A stretch of 64,000 nt of DNA from Shewanella sp. OMA3-2 (GCF_021513195.1 NZ_CP090974.1:260001-324000); one strand, 5' to 3'; counted from the stretch's first letter, positions 9,221 through 19,308 are shown. A program made the numbers and translations. Notes: generated from the sequence alone by a model not told the origin.

Positions 9221-9718
9221 GTGAACCCAAGACGTAAAAAAAGACTCACCCTAGCAGTAGCATTAATCTTAGGTGTAGCAGGCATAGCTTCTCTTTTATT
9301 ATATGCGCTAAATACCAATTTAAACTTGTTTTATACCCCATACGAAATTGTACATGGTAAAAAAGACACTGGGGTTAAACCAGAGGTTGGACAGCGTATT
9401 CGCGTAGGAGGCATGGTTACTGTCGGCTCAATGATCCGTGACCCTGAAAGCTTGCATGTAGAATTTGCAGTGCATGACTCCGCAGGTGGGGAAGTGATTG
9501 TGACATTTGATGATCTTCTTCCCGATTTATTCCGCGAAGGCCAAGGAATCGTCGCTCAAGGGGTATTAGTTGGATCTGGTAAGCTAGAAGCTACTGAAGT
9601 ACTTGCAAAGCATGATGAAAACTACATGCCGCCAGAAGTTGCTGAAGCAATGGGACAAACTCATCAAAAGCTTGATTATCCTGAAGGCGCTGAGCCTAAG
9701 GGTTATAAATACCAATAA
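9221..9718 (+). CDS. ccmE: Haem chaperone CcmE
   Basis: CcmE is the periplasmic haem carrier that binds haem covalently through a histidine and hands it to CcmF. The 165-residue protein has an N-terminal anchor (about 8-30), an OB-fold beta-barrel domain, and the haem-attachment segment KHDENYMPP with His131 and the nearby Tyr135. The start is GTG, preceded by AGAGG about eight bases upstream. It is the last gene of ccmABCDE. Confidence 0.96.
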   Translation: MNPRRKKRLTLAVALILGVAGIASLLLYALNTNLNLFYTPYEIVHGKKDTGVKPEVGQRIRVGGMVTVGSMIRDPESLHVEFAVHDSAGGEVIVTFDDLLPDLFREGQGIVAQGVLVGSGKLEATEVLAKHDENYMPPEVAEAMGQTHQKLDYPEGAEPKGYKYQ

Positions 9719-9812
9719 TCTATATGGTTAACCTGTAAATGCCAATTGTATTAAGTTAATGTCATCTAAATAAATACTAGTCCTTATACCTAGGCAAATA
9801 TATGGCCTTAAT

Positions 9813-9848
9813 AAAAAAGACTGAACGTGAAAACGTTCGGTCTTTTTT
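9813..9848 (+). terminator. Intrinsic terminator after ccmABCDE
   Basis: The arms AAAAGACTGAACG and CGTTCGGTCTTTT, one G-T pair included, close a short A-rich loop and are followed by a T-run. It lies about 95 bp beyond ccmE. Confidence 0.87.
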
Positions 9849-10131
9849 ATCTTGGTAATTCAGCTGGCTTATATCCATTCTTATTAGAATGTAATTTATT
9901 TTAGGCTGCGTCACGCACCGGAACAGTGAATATAACTTTAGGTGTAGTCATTATATTAAAGGCATTTAAAACTGTAATAGGTTTGATGACACAGCCCTGA
10001 AAGTGAATTGTAAAGCGAATTACGACTACTAGACAAGTTTATAAACTACTGATTGAAAAGCGGACTAGTGAAAAACAGCGAGCGTTAATATGACAGGGAA
10101 ATTAAAAGCCGTTTTTTACATACAAAGCATA
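9849..10131. other. Non-coding stretch between ccmE and the repeat element
   Basis: About 280 bp without a supportable gene. Short frames exist, including a 16-codon minus-strand frame at 9901-9951, but none has a ribosome site or a recognisable product. Confidence 0.4.
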
Positions 10132-10293
10132 ATACCAATTCCATTAATTATCAGGTCATTGGGCGGGAACAACTCAGGCGTTTCATTTCTTTGTCACATT
10201 GTTCTACCTGGGAACAACCATTGTTTTAATAATGCGCCTCAAACTGAAAAACTGAGTAGCTCTGTTTGGTCACATAATTAATGAAATTGGTAT
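10132..10293. repeat. MITE-like element with about 20-bp terminal inverted repeats
   Basis: The left end reads ATACCAATTCCATTAATTA. The right end, read on the opposite strand, is ATACCAATTTCATTAATTA, so the arms match at 18 of 19 positions. The 162-bp unit encodes no transposase and has an internal sequence unlike its neighbours. Size and ends suit a miniature inverted-repeat transposable element. A similar ATACCAAT end occurs alone at 46056-46063 and at 59903-59910. I could not define a target-site duplication with certainty. Confidence 0.65.
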
Positions 10294-10334
10294 AATCTTG
10301 AAATAAGAATATCTGTTCTAAAAATTAGCTATAA

Positions 10335-10360
10335 AAAAACCGAGCCTAAGCTCGGTTTTT
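10335..10360 (-). terminator. Terminator of the alpha ribosomal operon
   Basis: AAAACCGAGC and GCTCGGTTTT form a stem with a 4-nt loop and flanking A and T runs. It lies 20 bases beyond rplQ, the last gene of the operon. Confidence 0.9.
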
Positions 10361-10380
10361 AATAAGTAATTAAAAATTAA

Positions 10381-10776
10381 TTACTCTGCAGCTTCAACTT
10401 CAACAGCTTCAGCAGCTTCAGGACGACCTACTAACTCGATGTAAGCCATTGGGGCTTTATCACCGGTACGAAGACCGCACTTAAGAATACGAGTGTAACC
10501 ACCAGGACGTTCCTGGAAGCGTGGACCCAATTCAGTAAATAACTTACCTACAACTTCAGCGTCGCGGGTACGAGCGAAAGCTAAACGGCGATTTGCAACG
10601 CTGTCTACTTTAGCTAATGTTATTAGAGGTTCAACTACGCGACGCAATTCTTTCGCTTTTGCTACAGTTGTCTTGATTATCTCATGACGAACTAGTGAGC
10701 ATGCCATGTTACGGAACATAGCTTGGCGATGACTGCTGTTACGATTTAGTTGACGACCACTCTTACGATGGCGCAT
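10381..10776 (-). CDS. rplQ: 50S ribosomal protein L17
   Basis: L17 binds 23S rRNA domain III near the exit-tunnel region of the large subunit. The 131-residue protein begins [17 protein letters not shown], the diagnostic family start, and ends in an Ala/Glu-rich tail ([12 protein letters not shown]) common in gammaproteobacteria. It is the last gene of the alpha operon and lies 39 bp beyond rpoA. Confidence 0.98.
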   Translation of the reverse strand: MRHRKSGRQLNRNSSHRQAMFRNMACSLVRHEIIKTTVAKAKELRRVVEPLITLAKVDSVANRRLAFARTRDAEVVGKLFTELGPRFQERPGGYTRILKCGLRTGDKAPMAYIELVGRPEAAEAVEVEAAE

Positions 10777-10815
10777 GACTAATCCTTATAACCTTAATCT
10801 GTACTAACCTGAGAC

Positions 10816-11805
10816 TTATAGGTCGTCTGCTAAACTGGCTGGAGGCCAATTTTCAAGACGCATACCTAACGACAGTCCGCGAGATGCTAAAACGTCCTTA
10901 ATTTCAGTAAGAGATTTCTTACCTAAGTTAGGGGTTTTCAACAACTCAACTTCAGTGCGTTGTACCAGATCACCGATGTAATGAATCGCTTCGGCTTTCA
11001 AACAGTTAGCCGAACGTACAGTTAGCTCTAAATCGTCGACAGGACGCAACAATATCGGATCGAATTCCGGTTTATCATCTTCCTCAGGCTTAGCTGCAGG
11101 CTCACGTAAATCAACAAACGCATCTAGCTGTTCGGCTAAAATAGTTGCTGAGCGACGAATTGCCTCCTCAGGATCGATAGTACCGTTAGTGGTCATATCG
11201 ATTACAAGCTTATCTAAGTCTGTGCGCTGTTCAACACGAGCTGCTTCTACATTGTATGCAATGCGAGCAACAGGTGAGAATGACGCATCAACCAACAGGC
11301 GACCAATTGGACGATCATCGTCTTCGGTTTGTGCACGAGCCGAAGCAGGTACATAACCACGACCACGTTCAACACGGATACGCATGCTGATGTCATTATT
11401 ACCAGTCAAATGACAGATAATATGATCAGGATTCATGATGGTAACATCGCCATCATGCGTGATATCTGCTGCTGTAACAGGGCCTGTGCCGGACTTACTT
11501 AACGTAAGCATAGCCTCGTCTTTACCCTCGATAGTTACCGCTAAACCTTTAAGATTTAACAATATCTCAAGGATATCTTCTTGTACGCCTTCCTTACTGC
11601 TATATTCATGCAGTACGCCATCAATCTCGACTTCTGTAACAGCACAGCCAGGCATAGATGACAATAGGATGCGACGCAACGCGTTACCTAAGGTATGGCC
11701 AAAACCACGTTCTAGCGGTTCTAGTGTAACTTTGGCGCGAGTTGAATTAACCTGCTCAATTTCAACGAGACGCGGTTTAAGAAATTCTGTAACAGAACCC
11801 TGCAT
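10816..11805 (-). CDS. rpoA: RNA polymerase alpha subunit
   Basis: Alpha forms the dimer on which beta and beta' assemble, and its C-terminal domain contacts UP elements and activators. The 329-residue length equals that of E. coli. The N-terminal assembly domain includes [15 protein letters not shown] charged linker ([14 protein letters not shown]) leads to the C-terminal domain ending in [18 protein letters not shown]. It lies between rpsD and rplQ in the alpha operon. Confidence 0.99.
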   Translation of the reverse strand: MQGSVTEFLKPRLVEIEQVNSTRAKVTLEPLERGFGHTLGNALRRILLSSMPGCAVTEVEIDGVLHEYSSKEGVQEDILEILLNLKGLAVTIEGKDEAMLTLSKSGTGPVTAADITHDGDVTIMNPDHIICHLTGNNDISMRIRVERGRGYVPASARAQTEDDDRPIGRLLVDASFSPVARIAYNVEAARVEQRTDLDKLVIDMTTNGTIDPEEAIRRSATILAEQLDAFVDLREPAAKPEEDDKPEFDPILLRPVDDLELTVRSANCLKAEAIHYIGDLVQRTEVELLKTPNLGKKSLTEIKDVLASRGLSLGMRLENWPPASLADDL

Positions 11806-11829
11806 TGTGTCCTCTCTTGTTTGTTAGCT

Positions 11830-12450
11830 TTACTTAGAGTAAAGCTCGACGATCAGCTGTTCGTTAATATCCGCAGACAAATCGCTACGTTCTGGTAGAC
11901 GCTTGAAAGCACCTTCCATTTTCGCATTGTCGACTTCTACCCATGTAGGCTTTTCGCGTTGACCAGCCACTTCTAAAGCCGCTTTAATACGAGCTTGAGT
12001 GCGTGATTTTTCACGGATGCTTACAACATCATTCGCAGACACTTTGAATGACGGAATGTTAACAACACGACCGTTAACCATAATTGATTTATGGCTTACT
12101 AGCTGACGTGATTCTGCACGAGTAGAACCGAAACCCATACGATAAACTACGTTATCTAGGCGGACTTCTAAAAGTTGTAACAAGTTCTCACCTGTGTTGC
12201 CTTTTAAACGTGCAGCTTCTTTGTAGTAGTTACGGAATTGTTTTTCTAACACACCGTAAATACGACGAACTTTTTGTTTCTCGCGTAACTGAGTACCATA
12301 CTCAGACAAACGTGGCTTACGAGCGCCATGTTGTCCTGGTGCAGTTTCCAGCTTACACTTCGATTCGATTGCTCTCACACCGCTTTTTAAGAAAAGGTCT
12401 GTACCTTCTCGGCGGCTGAGCTTGAGCTTAGGACCCAAGTATCTTGCCAT
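11830..12450 (-). CDS. rpsD: 30S ribosomal protein S4
   Basis: S4 is a primary 16S-binding assembly protein. In E. coli it also represses the alpha operon by binding the rpsM leader, and it contributes to antitermination. The 206-residue protein starts [19 protein letters not shown] and has an S4 RNA-binding domain around 95-155 ([15 protein letters not shown], then SHKSIMVNG). The N-terminal zinc cysteines seen in some bacteria are absent. It lies 24 bp before rpoA. Confidence 0.98.
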   Translation of the reverse strand: MARYLGPKLKLSRREGTDLFLKSGVRAIESKCKLETAPGQHGARKPRLSEYGTQLREKQKVRRIYGVLEKQFRNYYKEAARLKGNTGENLLQLLEVRLDNVVYRMGFGSTRAESRQLVSHKSIMVNGRVVNIPSFKVSANDVVSIREKSRTQARIKAALEVAGQREKPTWVEVDNAKMEGAFKRLPERSDLSADINEQLIVELYSK

Positions 12451-12481
12451 GATCTTTCTCCAACTATCCTATAACGTAGTG

Positions 12482-12874
12482 TTATACACGACGTTTTTTA
12501 GGTGGACGACAACCATTGTGAGGGATAGGTGTCACATCAGTAATATTGGTTATTTTGTAACCAACTGCGTTCAGTGCGCGAATCGCTGATTCACGCCCTG
12601 GACCTGGACCCTTCACAAAAACTTCAAGGTTTTTAACACCATAATCTTGCGCAGCAATACCTGCACGCTCCGCAGCAACCTGTGCAGCAAACGGGGTCGA
12701 TTTACGTGAACCACGAAAACCAGAACCACCTGAGGTAGCCCAAGATAAAGCATTACCTTGACGATCGGTAATGGTTACGATTGTGTTGTTGAAAGACGCA
12801 TGGATATGAGCCATGCCATCTGCAACCTGTTTACGTACGCGCTTACGCGGAGAACGTGACGGAACTTTAGCCAT
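12482..12874 (-). CDS. rpsK: 30S ribosomal protein S11
   Basis: S11 lies on the platform of the small subunit near the mRNA exit site. The 130-residue product contains [19 protein letters not shown], the glycine-rich [17 protein letters not shown] and the basic C-terminus [13 protein letters not shown], all typical. It lies between rpsM and rpsD, 17 bp after rpsM. Confidence 0.98.
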   Translation of the reverse strand: MAKVPSRSPRKRVRKQVADGMAHIHASFNNTIVTITDRQGNALSWATSGGSGFRGSRKSTPFAAQVAAERAGIAAQDYGVKNLEVFVKGPGPGRESAIRALNAVGYKITNITDVTPIPHNGCRPPKKRRV

Positions 12875-12891
12875 TTTGGTTTACCTTCCCG

Positions 12892-13248
12892 TTACTTTCT
12901 GATTGGTTTACGTGGACCTTTACGCGTACGCGCATTGGTCTTAGTACGTTGCCCACGAAGTGGCAGGCTACGACGATGGCGGAGACCACGATAACAACCA
13001 AGATCCATAAGACGCTTGATGTTCATTGAAATCTCACGACGTAAATCACCTTCTACAGCATATTTGGCGACTTCTTCGCGTAGGATATCTATTTGAGCTT
13101 CGCTCAATTCCTTGATCTTAGCATCTTCAGCAATTGAAGTAGCAGCACAGATTGCTCTTGCGCTTGTACGTCCAATACCAAAAATAGCAGTCAATGCGAT
13201 GACTGTATGCTTTTGATCAGGAATGTTAATGCCAGCGATACGGGCCAC
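12892..13248 (-). CDS. rpsM: 30S ribosomal protein S13
   Basis: S13 sits in the head of the 30S subunit and bridges to L5 in the 50S subunit. The 118-residue protein starts [19 protein letters not shown] and ends with a basic tail ([17 protein letters not shown]). It is the first gene of the alpha operon. Its leader is where S4 would bind to repress the operon if the E. coli system is conserved; an AAGGAG site precedes the ATG. Confidence 0.98.
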   Translation of the reverse strand: MARIAGINIPDQKHTVIALTAIFGIGRTSARAICAATSIAEDAKIKELSEAQIDILREEVAKYAVEGDLRREISMNIKRLMDLGCYRGLRHRRSLPLRGQRTKTNARTRKGPRKPIRK

Positions 13249-13292
13249 TATGCACTCCTTAAATGTTAAAGGCTATCTGCGAAAAGCCCGAA

Positions 13293-13321
13293 AGGATACT
13301 CGACAGACAACAAATTTGCAA
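13293..13321 (-). promoter_or_regulatory. Alpha operon promoter
   Basis: The minus strand has TTGCAA, a 17-bp spacer and TATCCT about 45 bp upstream of rpsM, followed by a GC-containing start region. It lies immediately downstream of the rpmJ-rpsM hairpin, as expected for the separate alpha operon promoter known in E. coli. Confidence 0.7.
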
Positions 13322-13330
13322 ACAATATTT

Positions 13331-13358
13331 TTGGTCAGCCCATTATTGGGCTGACCAA
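13331..13358 (-). promoter_or_regulatory. Perfect 11-bp hairpin between rpmJ and rpsM
   Basis: TTGGTCAGCCC and GGGCTGACCAA form a perfect stem with a 6-nt loop at the end of the spc operon. There is no U-tract after it on the minus strand (it continues AAAATATTG), so it is not a normal intrinsic terminator. It may protect the spc mRNA 3' end or act as a leaky or Rho-assisted stop. Confidence 0.75.
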
Positions 13359-13366
13359 CTTCTTAC

Positions 13367-13480
13367 TTAGCCTTGACGCTGTTTGTGTTTTGGTTCAACA
13401 CATATCACGCGAACAACACCACTACGCTTGACGATCTTGCAATTACGGCAGATCTTCTTCACGGAAGCTCGAACTTTCAT
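13367..13480 (-). CDS. rpmJ: 50S ribosomal protein L36 (zinc-binding form)
   Basis: L36 is the smallest large-subunit protein and binds 23S rRNA near the L7/L12 stalk base. The 37-residue product starts [15 protein letters not shown] and ends PKHKQRQG. Cys11, Cys14, Cys27 and His32 form the zinc site of the C+ type, so it belongs to the set replaced by a zinc-free paralogue under zinc shortage. It follows secY, 23 bp after its stop, at the end of the spc operon. Confidence 0.96.
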   Translation of the reverse strand: MKVRASVKKICRNCKIVKRSGVVRVICVEPKHKQRQG

Positions 13481-13503
13481 TTCATCACTCCGTAAAAGCT
13501 AAC

Positions 13504-14844
13504 TTATTTTCCAAAGCGATCTAAATTCGCTTTGTTGACTAGATTAGCTTTCTTCATCACAGACTCATACTGATGAGACATCATATGGGTCTGAACCTGA
13601 GCCATGAAGTCCATGATCACGACTACTATAATTAGTAGCGAAGTACCGCCAAAATAGAACTGTACTTTCCACGCAATTAACATGAACTCCGGAATTAAGC
13701 AGATAAAGGTAATATACAACGCACCCGCTAAGGTTAAACGTGTCATTACTTTATCAATGTAACGCGAAGTCTGTTCACCGGGACGAATCCCAGGAATGAA
13801 TGCACCACTCTTTTTCAAATTATCTGCTGTTTCGCGTGGATTAAAAACCAACGCAGTATAGAAGAAACAGAAAAAGATAATTGCTGTCGCGTACAATAAT
13901 GAATACAGCGGTTGCCCTGGTGACACAGCTAAAGCGAAATCGCTTAACCATGACATAGACTCATTTTGTCCAAACCACTGAGCCAGTGTGCCTGGAAACA
14001 AAATAATGCTGGAAGCAAAAATTGGTGGAATTACACCTGCCATGTTCACTTTAAGTGGTAAATGAGTGCTTTGTGCAGCGAAGACCTTACGGCCTTGTTG
14101 GCGCTTAGCATAGTTAACAACGATACGACGTTGTCCACGTTCCACAAACACTACAAAGTAAGTTACAGCAAATACAATAACCGCGAGCAACAGTAGTACC
14201 AATACATTCAAGTCACCTTGACGCGCCTGCTCGGCTGTTGAGCCGATAGCCGATGGTAGTCCTGCAACAATACCTGCGAAAATTAATATCGAGATACCAT
14301 TACCAATACCACGTTCGGTAATCTGTTCACCTAGCCACATTAGGAACATAGTTCCAGTGACTAGACTCACAACAGCAACAAAGTAAAATCCAAATCCAAC
14401 ATTTGCCACAAGGCCAGGGACTAAATTTGGTAAACCTGTCGCGATACCGATAGACTGCAATGTACCCAGTACAAGTGTGCCATATCTAGTATATTGACTA
14501 ATCTTTTTACGCCCTGACTCGCCTTCTTTTTTCAATTCAGCAAGTGCAGGATGCACAACAGTCAATAACTGCATGATAATCGATGCCGAAATGTACGGCA
14601 TGATACCTAATGCAAAGATAGAGGCACGCTCTAAAGCACCACCCGAGAACATGTTAAACATGCCAAGGATGGTATCTTTTTGCTGAGCAAAAAGCTCTGC
14701 TAATACAGCTGCGTCAATACCAGGAATTGGCACAAACGAACCGGCTCTAAAGACGATAATCGCACCAATCACGAACAGAAGACGAGTTTTCAGTTCAGAT
14801 AAACCGCCTTTCGCGCTTTTTAAATCAAGTCCTGGTTTTGCCAT
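13504..14844 (-). CDS. secY: Protein translocase subunit SecY
   Basis: SecY is the central channel of the inner-membrane SecYEG translocon. The 446-residue product starts at [19 protein letters not shown] with GAGGAA upstream; an in-frame ATG at 14898 would add 18 unrelated residues inside rplO. Ten membrane segments are visible, with the plug-region segment [15 protein letters not shown] and the C-terminal cytosolic loop [23 protein letters not shown], both hallmarks. It lies downstream of rplO, as in E. coli. Confidence 0.98.
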   Translation of the reverse strand: MAKPGLDLKSAKGGLSELKTRLLFVIGAIIVFRAGSFVPIPGIDAAVLAELFAQQKDTILGMFNMFSGGALERASIFALGIMPYISASIIMQLLTVVHPALAELKKEGESGRKKISQYTRYGTLVLGTLQSIGIATGLPNLVPGLVANVGFGFYFVAVVSLVTGTMFLMWLGEQITERGIGNGISILIFAGIVAGLPSAIGSTAEQARQGDLNVLVLLLLAVIVFAVTYFVVFVERGQRRIVVNYAKRQQGRKVFAAQSTHLPLKVNMAGVIPPIFASSIILFPGTLAQWFGQNESMSWLSDFALAVSPGQPLYSLLYATAIIFFCFFYTALVFNPRETADNLKKSGAFIPGIRPGEQTSRYIDKVMTRLTLAGALYITFICLIPEFMLIAWKVQFYFGGTSLLIIVVVIMDFMAQVQTHMMSHQYESVMKKANLVNKANLDRFGK

Positions 14845-14851
14845 CGACGTA

Positions 14852-15286
14852 TTATTCCTCGATCTTGCCACCGGCAGCTTCAATAGCTGCACGTGCACCT
14901 TTGGTTACCTTTAGACCTTTAACAGTCACAGGGCGCTCAATGGTACCTGAAAGAACGATTTTCGCAAACTGGATATTGCGAGTAATAACGTTCGCAGCTT
15001 TCAGAGTGTTCAAATCGATGACATCACCGTTAACTTTTGCTAGTTCGAGTAAACGAACTTCAGCTGAAACCAAAGCTTTGCGAGAGGTAAAGCCGAACTT
15101 AGGTAAACGGATTTTAAGAGGCATTTGACCGCCTTCAAAACCTACACGCACACCGCCGCCAGAACGAGACTTTTGTCCCTTATGACCACGACCTGCGGTT
15201 TTACCTAAACCAGAACCAATACCACGGCCCACACGCTTAGGAGCAGATTTAGAACCTGCTGCTGGAGATAGAGTATTTAGACGCAT
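14852..15286 (-). CDS. rplO: 50S ribosomal protein L15
   Basis: L15 is a late-assembly protein whose long basic N-terminal arm threads into 23S rRNA. The 144-residue product begins [20 protein letters not shown] and continues with a glycine-rich arm ([18 protein letters not shown]). It lies four bases after rpmD and just before secY. Confidence 0.98.
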   Translation of the reverse strand: MRLNTLSPAAGSKSAPKRVGRGIGSGLGKTAGRGHKGQKSRSGGGVRVGFEGGQMPLKIRLPKFGFTSRKALVSAEVRLLELAKVNGDVIDLNTLKAANVITRNIQFAKIVLSGTIERPVTVKGLKVTKGARAAIEAAGGKIEE

Positions 15287-15290
15287 TATC

Positions 15291-15473
15291 TTATTCCTCC
15301 ACCGAAACCATGTAGTAAACCTTGTTGATCATACCGCGAACTGAAGGAGTATCTTCAAGCTCAACTGTATGACCAATACGGCGCAGACCTAAACCTGTTA
15401 GGGTAGCACGGTGTTTTGGTAAACGACCGATGCTGCTTTTAGTCTGTGTTACTTTAACTGTTTTAGTAGCCAT
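15291..15473 (-). CDS. rpmD: 50S ribosomal protein L30
   Basis: L30 is a small two-layer alpha/beta protein of the large subunit. The 60-residue product contains the family stretch [19 protein letters not shown] followed by [20 protein letters not shown]. It lies between rpsE and rplO with six- and four-base gaps. Confidence 0.97.
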   Translation of the reverse strand: MATKTVKVTQTKSSIGRLPKHRATLTGLGLRRIGHTVELEDTPSVRGMINKVYYMVSVEE

Positions 15474-15479
15474 GGTGCA

Positions 15480-15983
15480 TTATCCCCGAATTTCGTCAAC
15501 ATTCAGGCCACGTTTAGCAGCGATTTGAGCAGGTGACTTCATGTGCACCAACGCATCGACTGTTGCGCGAACGATGTTGATCGGGTTAGTAGAACCGTAT
15601 GCTTTTGACAGAACGTTATGAACGCCTGCTACTTCCAATACGGCACGCATTGCGCCACCGGCAATAATACCGGTACCTTGTGATGCAGGTTGCATGTACA
15701 CAAGTGAGCCTGTATGGCGACCTTTAACTGGGTGATGCAGAGTACCTGCATTCAACTCAACGGTCACAATGTTACGACGCGCTTTTTCCATTGCTTTTTG
15801 AATTGCAGCTGGAACTTCACGCGCTTTACCATAGCCATAGCCAATCTTACCATTACCGTCACCCACTACTGTTAGTGCTGTGAAGCTAAAGATACGACCG
15901 CCCTTAACTACTTTAGAAACACGATTAACTGCAATCAATTTTTCTTGCAAATCGTCTTTTTGCTGAGCTTCTAATTTAGCCAT
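15480..15983 (-). CDS. rpsE: 30S ribosomal protein S5
   Basis: S5 is an accuracy (ram) protein at the mRNA entry tunnel and part of the ribosomal helicase. The 167-residue product has the double-stranded RNA-binding-like N-domain ([19 protein letters not shown], then [16 protein letters not shown]) and the C-domain with [15 protein letters not shown]. It lies 10 bp after rplR. Confidence 0.98.
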   Translation of the reverse strand: MAKLEAQQKDDLQEKLIAVNRVSKVVKGGRIFSFTALTVVGDGNGKIGYGYGKAREVPAAIQKAMEKARRNIVTVELNAGTLHHPVKGRHTGSLVYMQPASQGTGIIAGGAMRAVLEVAGVHNVLSKAYGSTNPINIVRATVDALVHMKSPAQIAAKRGLNVDEIRG

Positions 15984-15993
15984 TTATAACCCC

Positions 15994-16344
15994 TTAGAAC
16001 TTCAGGCCAGCTTCACGAGCAGCGTCTGCTAATGCAGCCACACGTCCGTGATACTTGAAACCAGAACGGTCGAACGCAACTGTAGCTACGCCCTTCTCGA
16101 TCGCACGCTCAGCAACTAGTTTACCAATTGCTTTAGCCGCATCTACGTTTCCGGTACTCTTTAGTTGCTCTTTAACTGTTTTTTCAACAGTTGAAGCGGC
16201 AGCTAACACCTGAGCTTCAGGACTAATAACCTGAGCATAAATGTGACGCGGTGTACGATGTACAACCAGACGATTCACGCCTAGCTCTTGGATCTTCTTA
16301 CGTGCACGAGTAGCGCGACGTAAGCGAGATGTTTTCTTATCCAT
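15994..16344 (-). CDS. rplR: 50S ribosomal protein L18
   Basis: L18 binds 5S rRNA and, with L5 and L25, anchors it to the central protuberance. The 116-residue product starts [20 protein letters not shown], a basic 5S-binding arm, and carries the core [16 protein letters not shown]. It lies 10 bp from its neighbours rplF and rpsE. Confidence 0.98.
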   Translation of the reverse strand: MDKKTSRLRRATRARKKIQELGVNRLVVHRTPRHIYAQVISPEAQVLAAASTVEKTVKEQLKSTGNVDAAKAIGKLVAERAIEKGVATVAFDRSGFKYHGRVAALADAAREAGLKF

Positions 16345-16354
16345 ATCGCGTTAC

Positions 16355-16888
16355 CTACTTCTTCTTAGCCTCTTTACGGCGTACAACTTCGTCGTCATAG
16401 CGAACACCTTTACCTTTATAAGGCTCTGGTGGACGGTAACCACGAATGTTTGCAGCAACCTGACCAACCAACTGTTTATCAACGCCTGTTAAGACGATCT
16501 CAGTTTGGCTAGGACATTCTACTGTCACGCCTGCGGGTAGCTTGTGTACTAATGGATGTGAGAAACCTAATGTTAAATCTAAGTCACTACCAGCGATTTT
16601 CGCACGGTAACCTACACCAACAAGTTTAAGTTTTTTCACAAAACCTTGAGATACACCAACAACCATATTGTTTACGAGTGCACGTGCCGTACCTGCCTGT
16701 GCCCAAGCTTTTTCAAAGCCTTCGACAGGTAGAAACTTAACTTGTGCATCTTCGATAACAACATTTACCGCATTGTTGATTACTCGAGTCAGACTACCTT
16801 TACCGCCTTTGACGGTAAGAGTCTGTTCGTTTAAAGTCACCTCTACGCCAGCAGGGATAGTGACTGGTGCTTTTGCAACACGAGACAT
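16355..16888 (-). CDS. rplF: 50S ribosomal protein L6
   Basis: L6 lies near the sarcin-ricin loop and factor-binding site. The 177-residue product shows the two-domain repeat of the family and the C-terminal signature [13 protein letters not shown]. It lies 10 bp after rpsH. Confidence 0.98.
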   Translation of the reverse strand: MSRVAKAPVTIPAGVEVTLNEQTLTVKGGKGSLTRVINNAVNVVIEDAQVKFLPVEGFEKAWAQAGTARALVNNMVVGVSQGFVKKLKLVGVGYRAKIAGSDLDLTLGFSHPLVHKLPAGVTVECPSQTEIVLTGVDKQLVGQVAANIRGYRPPEPYKGKGVRYDDEVVRRKEAKKK

Positions 16889-16898
16889 TACTAACTCC

Positions 16899-17291
16899 TT
16901 ACGCTACGTAGCAGATAACCTCGCCACCCGAGCCAAATTGGCGGGCGGCACGATCAGTCATCAAGCCTTTAGAAGTGGACACAATTGCGATACCCAGACC
17001 GCCCATAACCTTTGGTAGTTCGTCTTTACCTTTGTAAATACGAAGACCAGGACGGCTTACGCGCTGGATAGTCTCAACGACTGGTTTGCCTTGAAAGTAC
17101 TTTAATGTAATTTCTAATTCAGGCTTAGCTTCATCTGCTACGGCGTAGTCAGTAATGAAACCTTCATCTTTAAGTAATTTCGCAATTGCTACTTTTAACT
17201 TAGCTGAAGGCATCTTTACAGATACGTGGTTAGCAGCTTGGCCGTTACGAATACGGGTTAACATATCCGCAATAGGATCTTGCATGCTCAT
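16899..17291 (-). CDS. rpsH: 30S ribosomal protein S8
   Basis: S8 is a primary 16S-binding protein and, in E. coli, the translational repressor of the spc operon acting at the rplE start. The 130-residue product begins [20 protein letters not shown] and ends with the RNA-binding stretch [19 protein letters not shown]. It lies 24 bp after rpsN. Confidence 0.98.
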   Translation of the reverse strand: MSMQDPIADMLTRIRNGQAANHVSVKMPSAKLKVAIAKLLKDEGFITDYAVADEAKPELEITLKYFQGKPVVETIQRVSRPGLRIYKGKDELPKVMGGLGIAIVSTSKGLMTDRAARQFGSGGEVICYVA

Positions 17292-17315
17292 ATTAGCTTA
17301 CTCCGTGACAAGTGC

Positions 17316-17621
17316 TTACCAGCTGGCCTTACGTAGGCCAGGAACTTCACCACGCATGGTTGCTTCACGTAATTTAATACGGCTTAAGCCGAATTTACGT
17401 AAGAAGCCATGTGGGCGACCAGTTTGATTACAGCGATTGCGTTGACGCGATGCGCTTGAATCACGTGGTAGTGCTTGCAACTTAAGTACCGCATCCCAAC
17501 GATCTTCTTCAGAAGTCTCTGGGCTGCTGATAGCAGCTTTAAGTGCTAGACGCTTTTCAGCATACTTAGCTACGAGCTGTGCACGTTTTGCTTCACGTGC
17601 TTTCATAGATGTTTTAGCCAT
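17316..17621 (-). CDS. rpsN: 30S ribosomal protein S14 (zinc-free long form)
   Basis: S14 is a late-assembling 30S head protein. The 101-residue product is the long form, starting [20 protein letters not shown] and ending [11 protein letters not shown]. It has a single cysteine, so it lacks the CXXC pairs of the zinc-binding short form. It lies between rplE and rpsH. Confidence 0.97.
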   Translation of the reverse strand: MAKTSMKAREAKRAQLVAKYAEKRLALKAAISSPETSEEDRWDAVLKLQALPRDSSASRQRNRCNQTGRPHGFLRKFGLSRIKLREATMRGEVPGLRKASW

Positions 17622-17631
17622 TATGCTACCC

Positions 17632-18171
17632 TTATTTCTTAAATGGGAAGTTAAAAGCGGTCAACAAAGCACGACCTTCTTCATCATTCTTCGCAGTAGT
17701 AGTGATAACAATATCCATACCACGAATTTTATCGATTTTATCGTAATCGATCTCAGGGAAGATGATCTGTTCTTTCACACCCATTGCGTAGTTACCACGG
17801 CCGTCAAACGCTTTAGCGCTTAAGCCACGGAAGTCACGAATACGTGGAATTGCAATGTCAACTAGACGCTCTAAAAATTCCCACATACGCTCACCGCGTA
17901 GGGTAACTTTACAGCCTATAGGGTAGCCTTCACGGATTTTAAAGCCAGCAACTGATTTACGAGCAACAGTTACAATTGGCTTTTGACCAGCGATTGCAGT
18001 CATGTCACGAAGCGCATGCTCCATAACTTTCTTATCTGCAACAGCTTCGCCAACACCCATATTAAGGGTGATTTTATCAATCCGAGGGACTTGCATGACA
18101 CTGCTATAACCGAACTTTTTAGCTAGTTCAGCGATTACAGTCTCTTGATATTTATCATGCAGTTTCGCCAT
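17632..18171 (-). CDS. rplE: 50S ribosomal protein L5
   Basis: L5 binds 5S rRNA and contacts P-site tRNA and S13. The 179-residue product starts [20 protein letters not shown] and includes [14 protein letters not shown] and the C-terminal [20 protein letters not shown]. Its start region is where S8 represses translation of the spc operon in E. coli; I did not verify that structure here. Confidence 0.98.
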   Translation of the reverse strand: MAKLHDKYQETVIAELAKKFGYSSVMQVPRIDKITLNMGVGEAVADKKVMEHALRDMTAIAGQKPIVTVARKSVAGFKIREGYPIGCKVTLRGERMWEFLERLVDIAIPRIRDFRGLSAKAFDGRGNYAMGVKEQIIFPEIDYDKIDKIRGMDIVITTTAKNDEEGRALLTAFNFPFKK

Positions 18172-18184
18172 CGTTTACTCCAAA

Positions 18185-18499
18185 TTACTTAACGAGTTCG
18201 CTGTTCGATTTATAAAAACGGACTTTTTTGTCGTTTTCAAATCGGAAACCAACACGATCCGCCTTGCCTGTGGCTTGGTTAAAGATCGCTACGTTTGATG
18301 TTTGCATCGGTGCTTCTTTCTCGATAACGCCGCCAGCTACGCCCAATTGTGGGTTTGGCTTTTGGTGTTTCTTAACGAGATTGATGCCTTCAACAATTAA
18401 TTTACCAGTAGGTAGAACTTGAGAAACCTTACCGCGTTTACCCTTGTCTTTACCTGCTAATACAATCACTTCGTCTTCACGACGGATTTTTGCTGCCAT
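18185..18499 (-). CDS. rplX: 50S ribosomal protein L24
   Basis: L24 is an assembly initiator at the 5' end of 23S rRNA. The 104-residue product has an N-terminal KOW motif ([19 protein letters not shown]) followed by the family segment [14 protein letters not shown]. It lies 12 bp after rplN. Confidence 0.98.
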   Translation of the reverse strand: MAAKIRREDEVIVLAGKDKGKRGKVSQVLPTGKLIVEGINLVKKHQKPNPQLGVAGGVIEKEAPMQTSNVAIFNQATGKADRVGFRFENDKKVRFYKSNSELVK

Positions 18500-18511
18500 T
18501 TTGAAAGCTCC

Positions 18512-18880
18512 TTACAGTACTTCAGGTGCCAGAGAGACAATCTTCATAAATTGCTCAGTACGCAATTCACGTGTCACTGGTCCAAAGATACGAGTACCAA
18601 TCGGTGCAAGGTTTGCATTAAGCAATACCGCTGCATTCCGATCGAAGCGAATGACAGAACCGTCTGGACGACGTACGCCTTTCTTAGTACGGACTACCAC
18701 CGCGTTATATACATCACCTTTCTTCGCTTTAGCGCGAGGAATCGCTTCTTTAACAGAAACTTTGATAATGTCGCCGATACCGGCATAACGACGATGAGAG
18801 CCACCCAAGACCTTAATACACTGAACTCTACGTGCGCCACTATTACATGCGACGTCTAGAGTCGATTGCATTTGGATCAT
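18512..18880 (-). CDS. rplN: 50S ribosomal protein L14
   Basis: L14 is a conserved large-subunit protein at the subunit interface and the docking site of the silencing factor RsfS. The start was placed at [19 protein letters not shown], giving the usual 122 residues; a further in-frame ATG at 18928 would add 16 unrelated residues. It is the first gene of the spc operon. Confidence 0.97.
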   Translation of the reverse strand: MIQMQSTLDVACNSGARRVQCIKVLGGSHRRYAGIGDIIKVSVKEAIPRAKAKKGDVYNAVVVRTKKGVRRPDGSVIRFDRNAAVLLNANLAPIGTRIFGPVTRELRTEQFMKIVSLAPEVL

Positions 18881-18974
18881 TTTAAGTGCTCCGCTATCGT
18901 TACTACACAAATCCCAATATTGGGACAATATTTAGCCAAAATATGAGGATAGTTTTACTCAATTTTGGCGCGCA

Positions 18975-19003
18975 AGTATAACACCACAATATCGGATTGC
19001 ATA
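18975..19003 (-). promoter_or_regulatory. spc operon promoter
   Basis: The minus strand has a strong -10, TATACT, preceded by GTGGTGT and followed by a GCGCGCC discriminator. The -35 (TATGCA or ATGCAA) is weak. From memory this resembles the E. coli spc promoter region. It lies about 95 bp upstream of rplN and just downstream of the S10 operon terminator. Confidence 0.7.
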
Positions 19004-19005
19004 GT

Positions 19006-19040
19006 AAAAAAACAAACGGCTCCAAAATAAGGAGCCGTTT
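19006..19040 (-). terminator. Terminator between rpsQ and rplN (end of S10 operon)
   Basis: AAACGGCTCC and GGAGCCGTTT form a stem followed on the minus strand by GTTTTTTT. It closes the S10 operon 20 bases after rpsQ and makes the spc operon depend mainly on its own promoter. Confidence 0.9.
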
Positions 19041-19059
19041 AGATTAACCTAATACAAAA

Positions 19060-19308
19060 TTAGGCTTTGGTTACTACTTCAGCTAGGGTCCAAGACTTAG
19101 TCTTAGATAGAGGACGACACTGACTAATAGTCACGATGTCACCTTCATTACACTGATTAGTTTCGTCATGTGCATGGATCTTAGTAGTACGCTTAATGTA
19201 CTTCCCATAAATAGGATGTTTCACTTGGCGCTCAATAGCAACAGTAATAGATTTTTCCATTTTGTTACTAATTACTTTACCTTGCAAAGTACGGATTTTA
19301 TCAGACAT
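19060..19308 (-). CDS. rpsQ: 30S ribosomal protein S17
   Basis: S17 is a primary 16S 5'-domain binding protein with an OB fold. The 82-residue product begins [20 protein letters not shown] and contains [20 protein letters not shown]. It is the last gene of the S10 operon; its start codon shares one base with the rpmC stop. Confidence 0.97.
   Translation of the reverse strand: MSDKIRTLQGKVISNKMEKSITVAIERQVKHPIYGKYIKRTTKIHAHDETNQCNEGDIVTISQCRPLSKTKSWTLAEVVTKA

Noticed and set aside
9901..9951. A 16-codon minus-strand frame (MTTPKVIFTVPVRDAA)
   Set aside because: The residues look protein-like, but it has no convincing ribosome site and no known match, so it cannot be supported as a gene.
10090..10281. 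A 63-codon plus-strand frame
   Set aside because: Most of it lies inside the MITE-like element and it has no ribosome site or recognisable domain.
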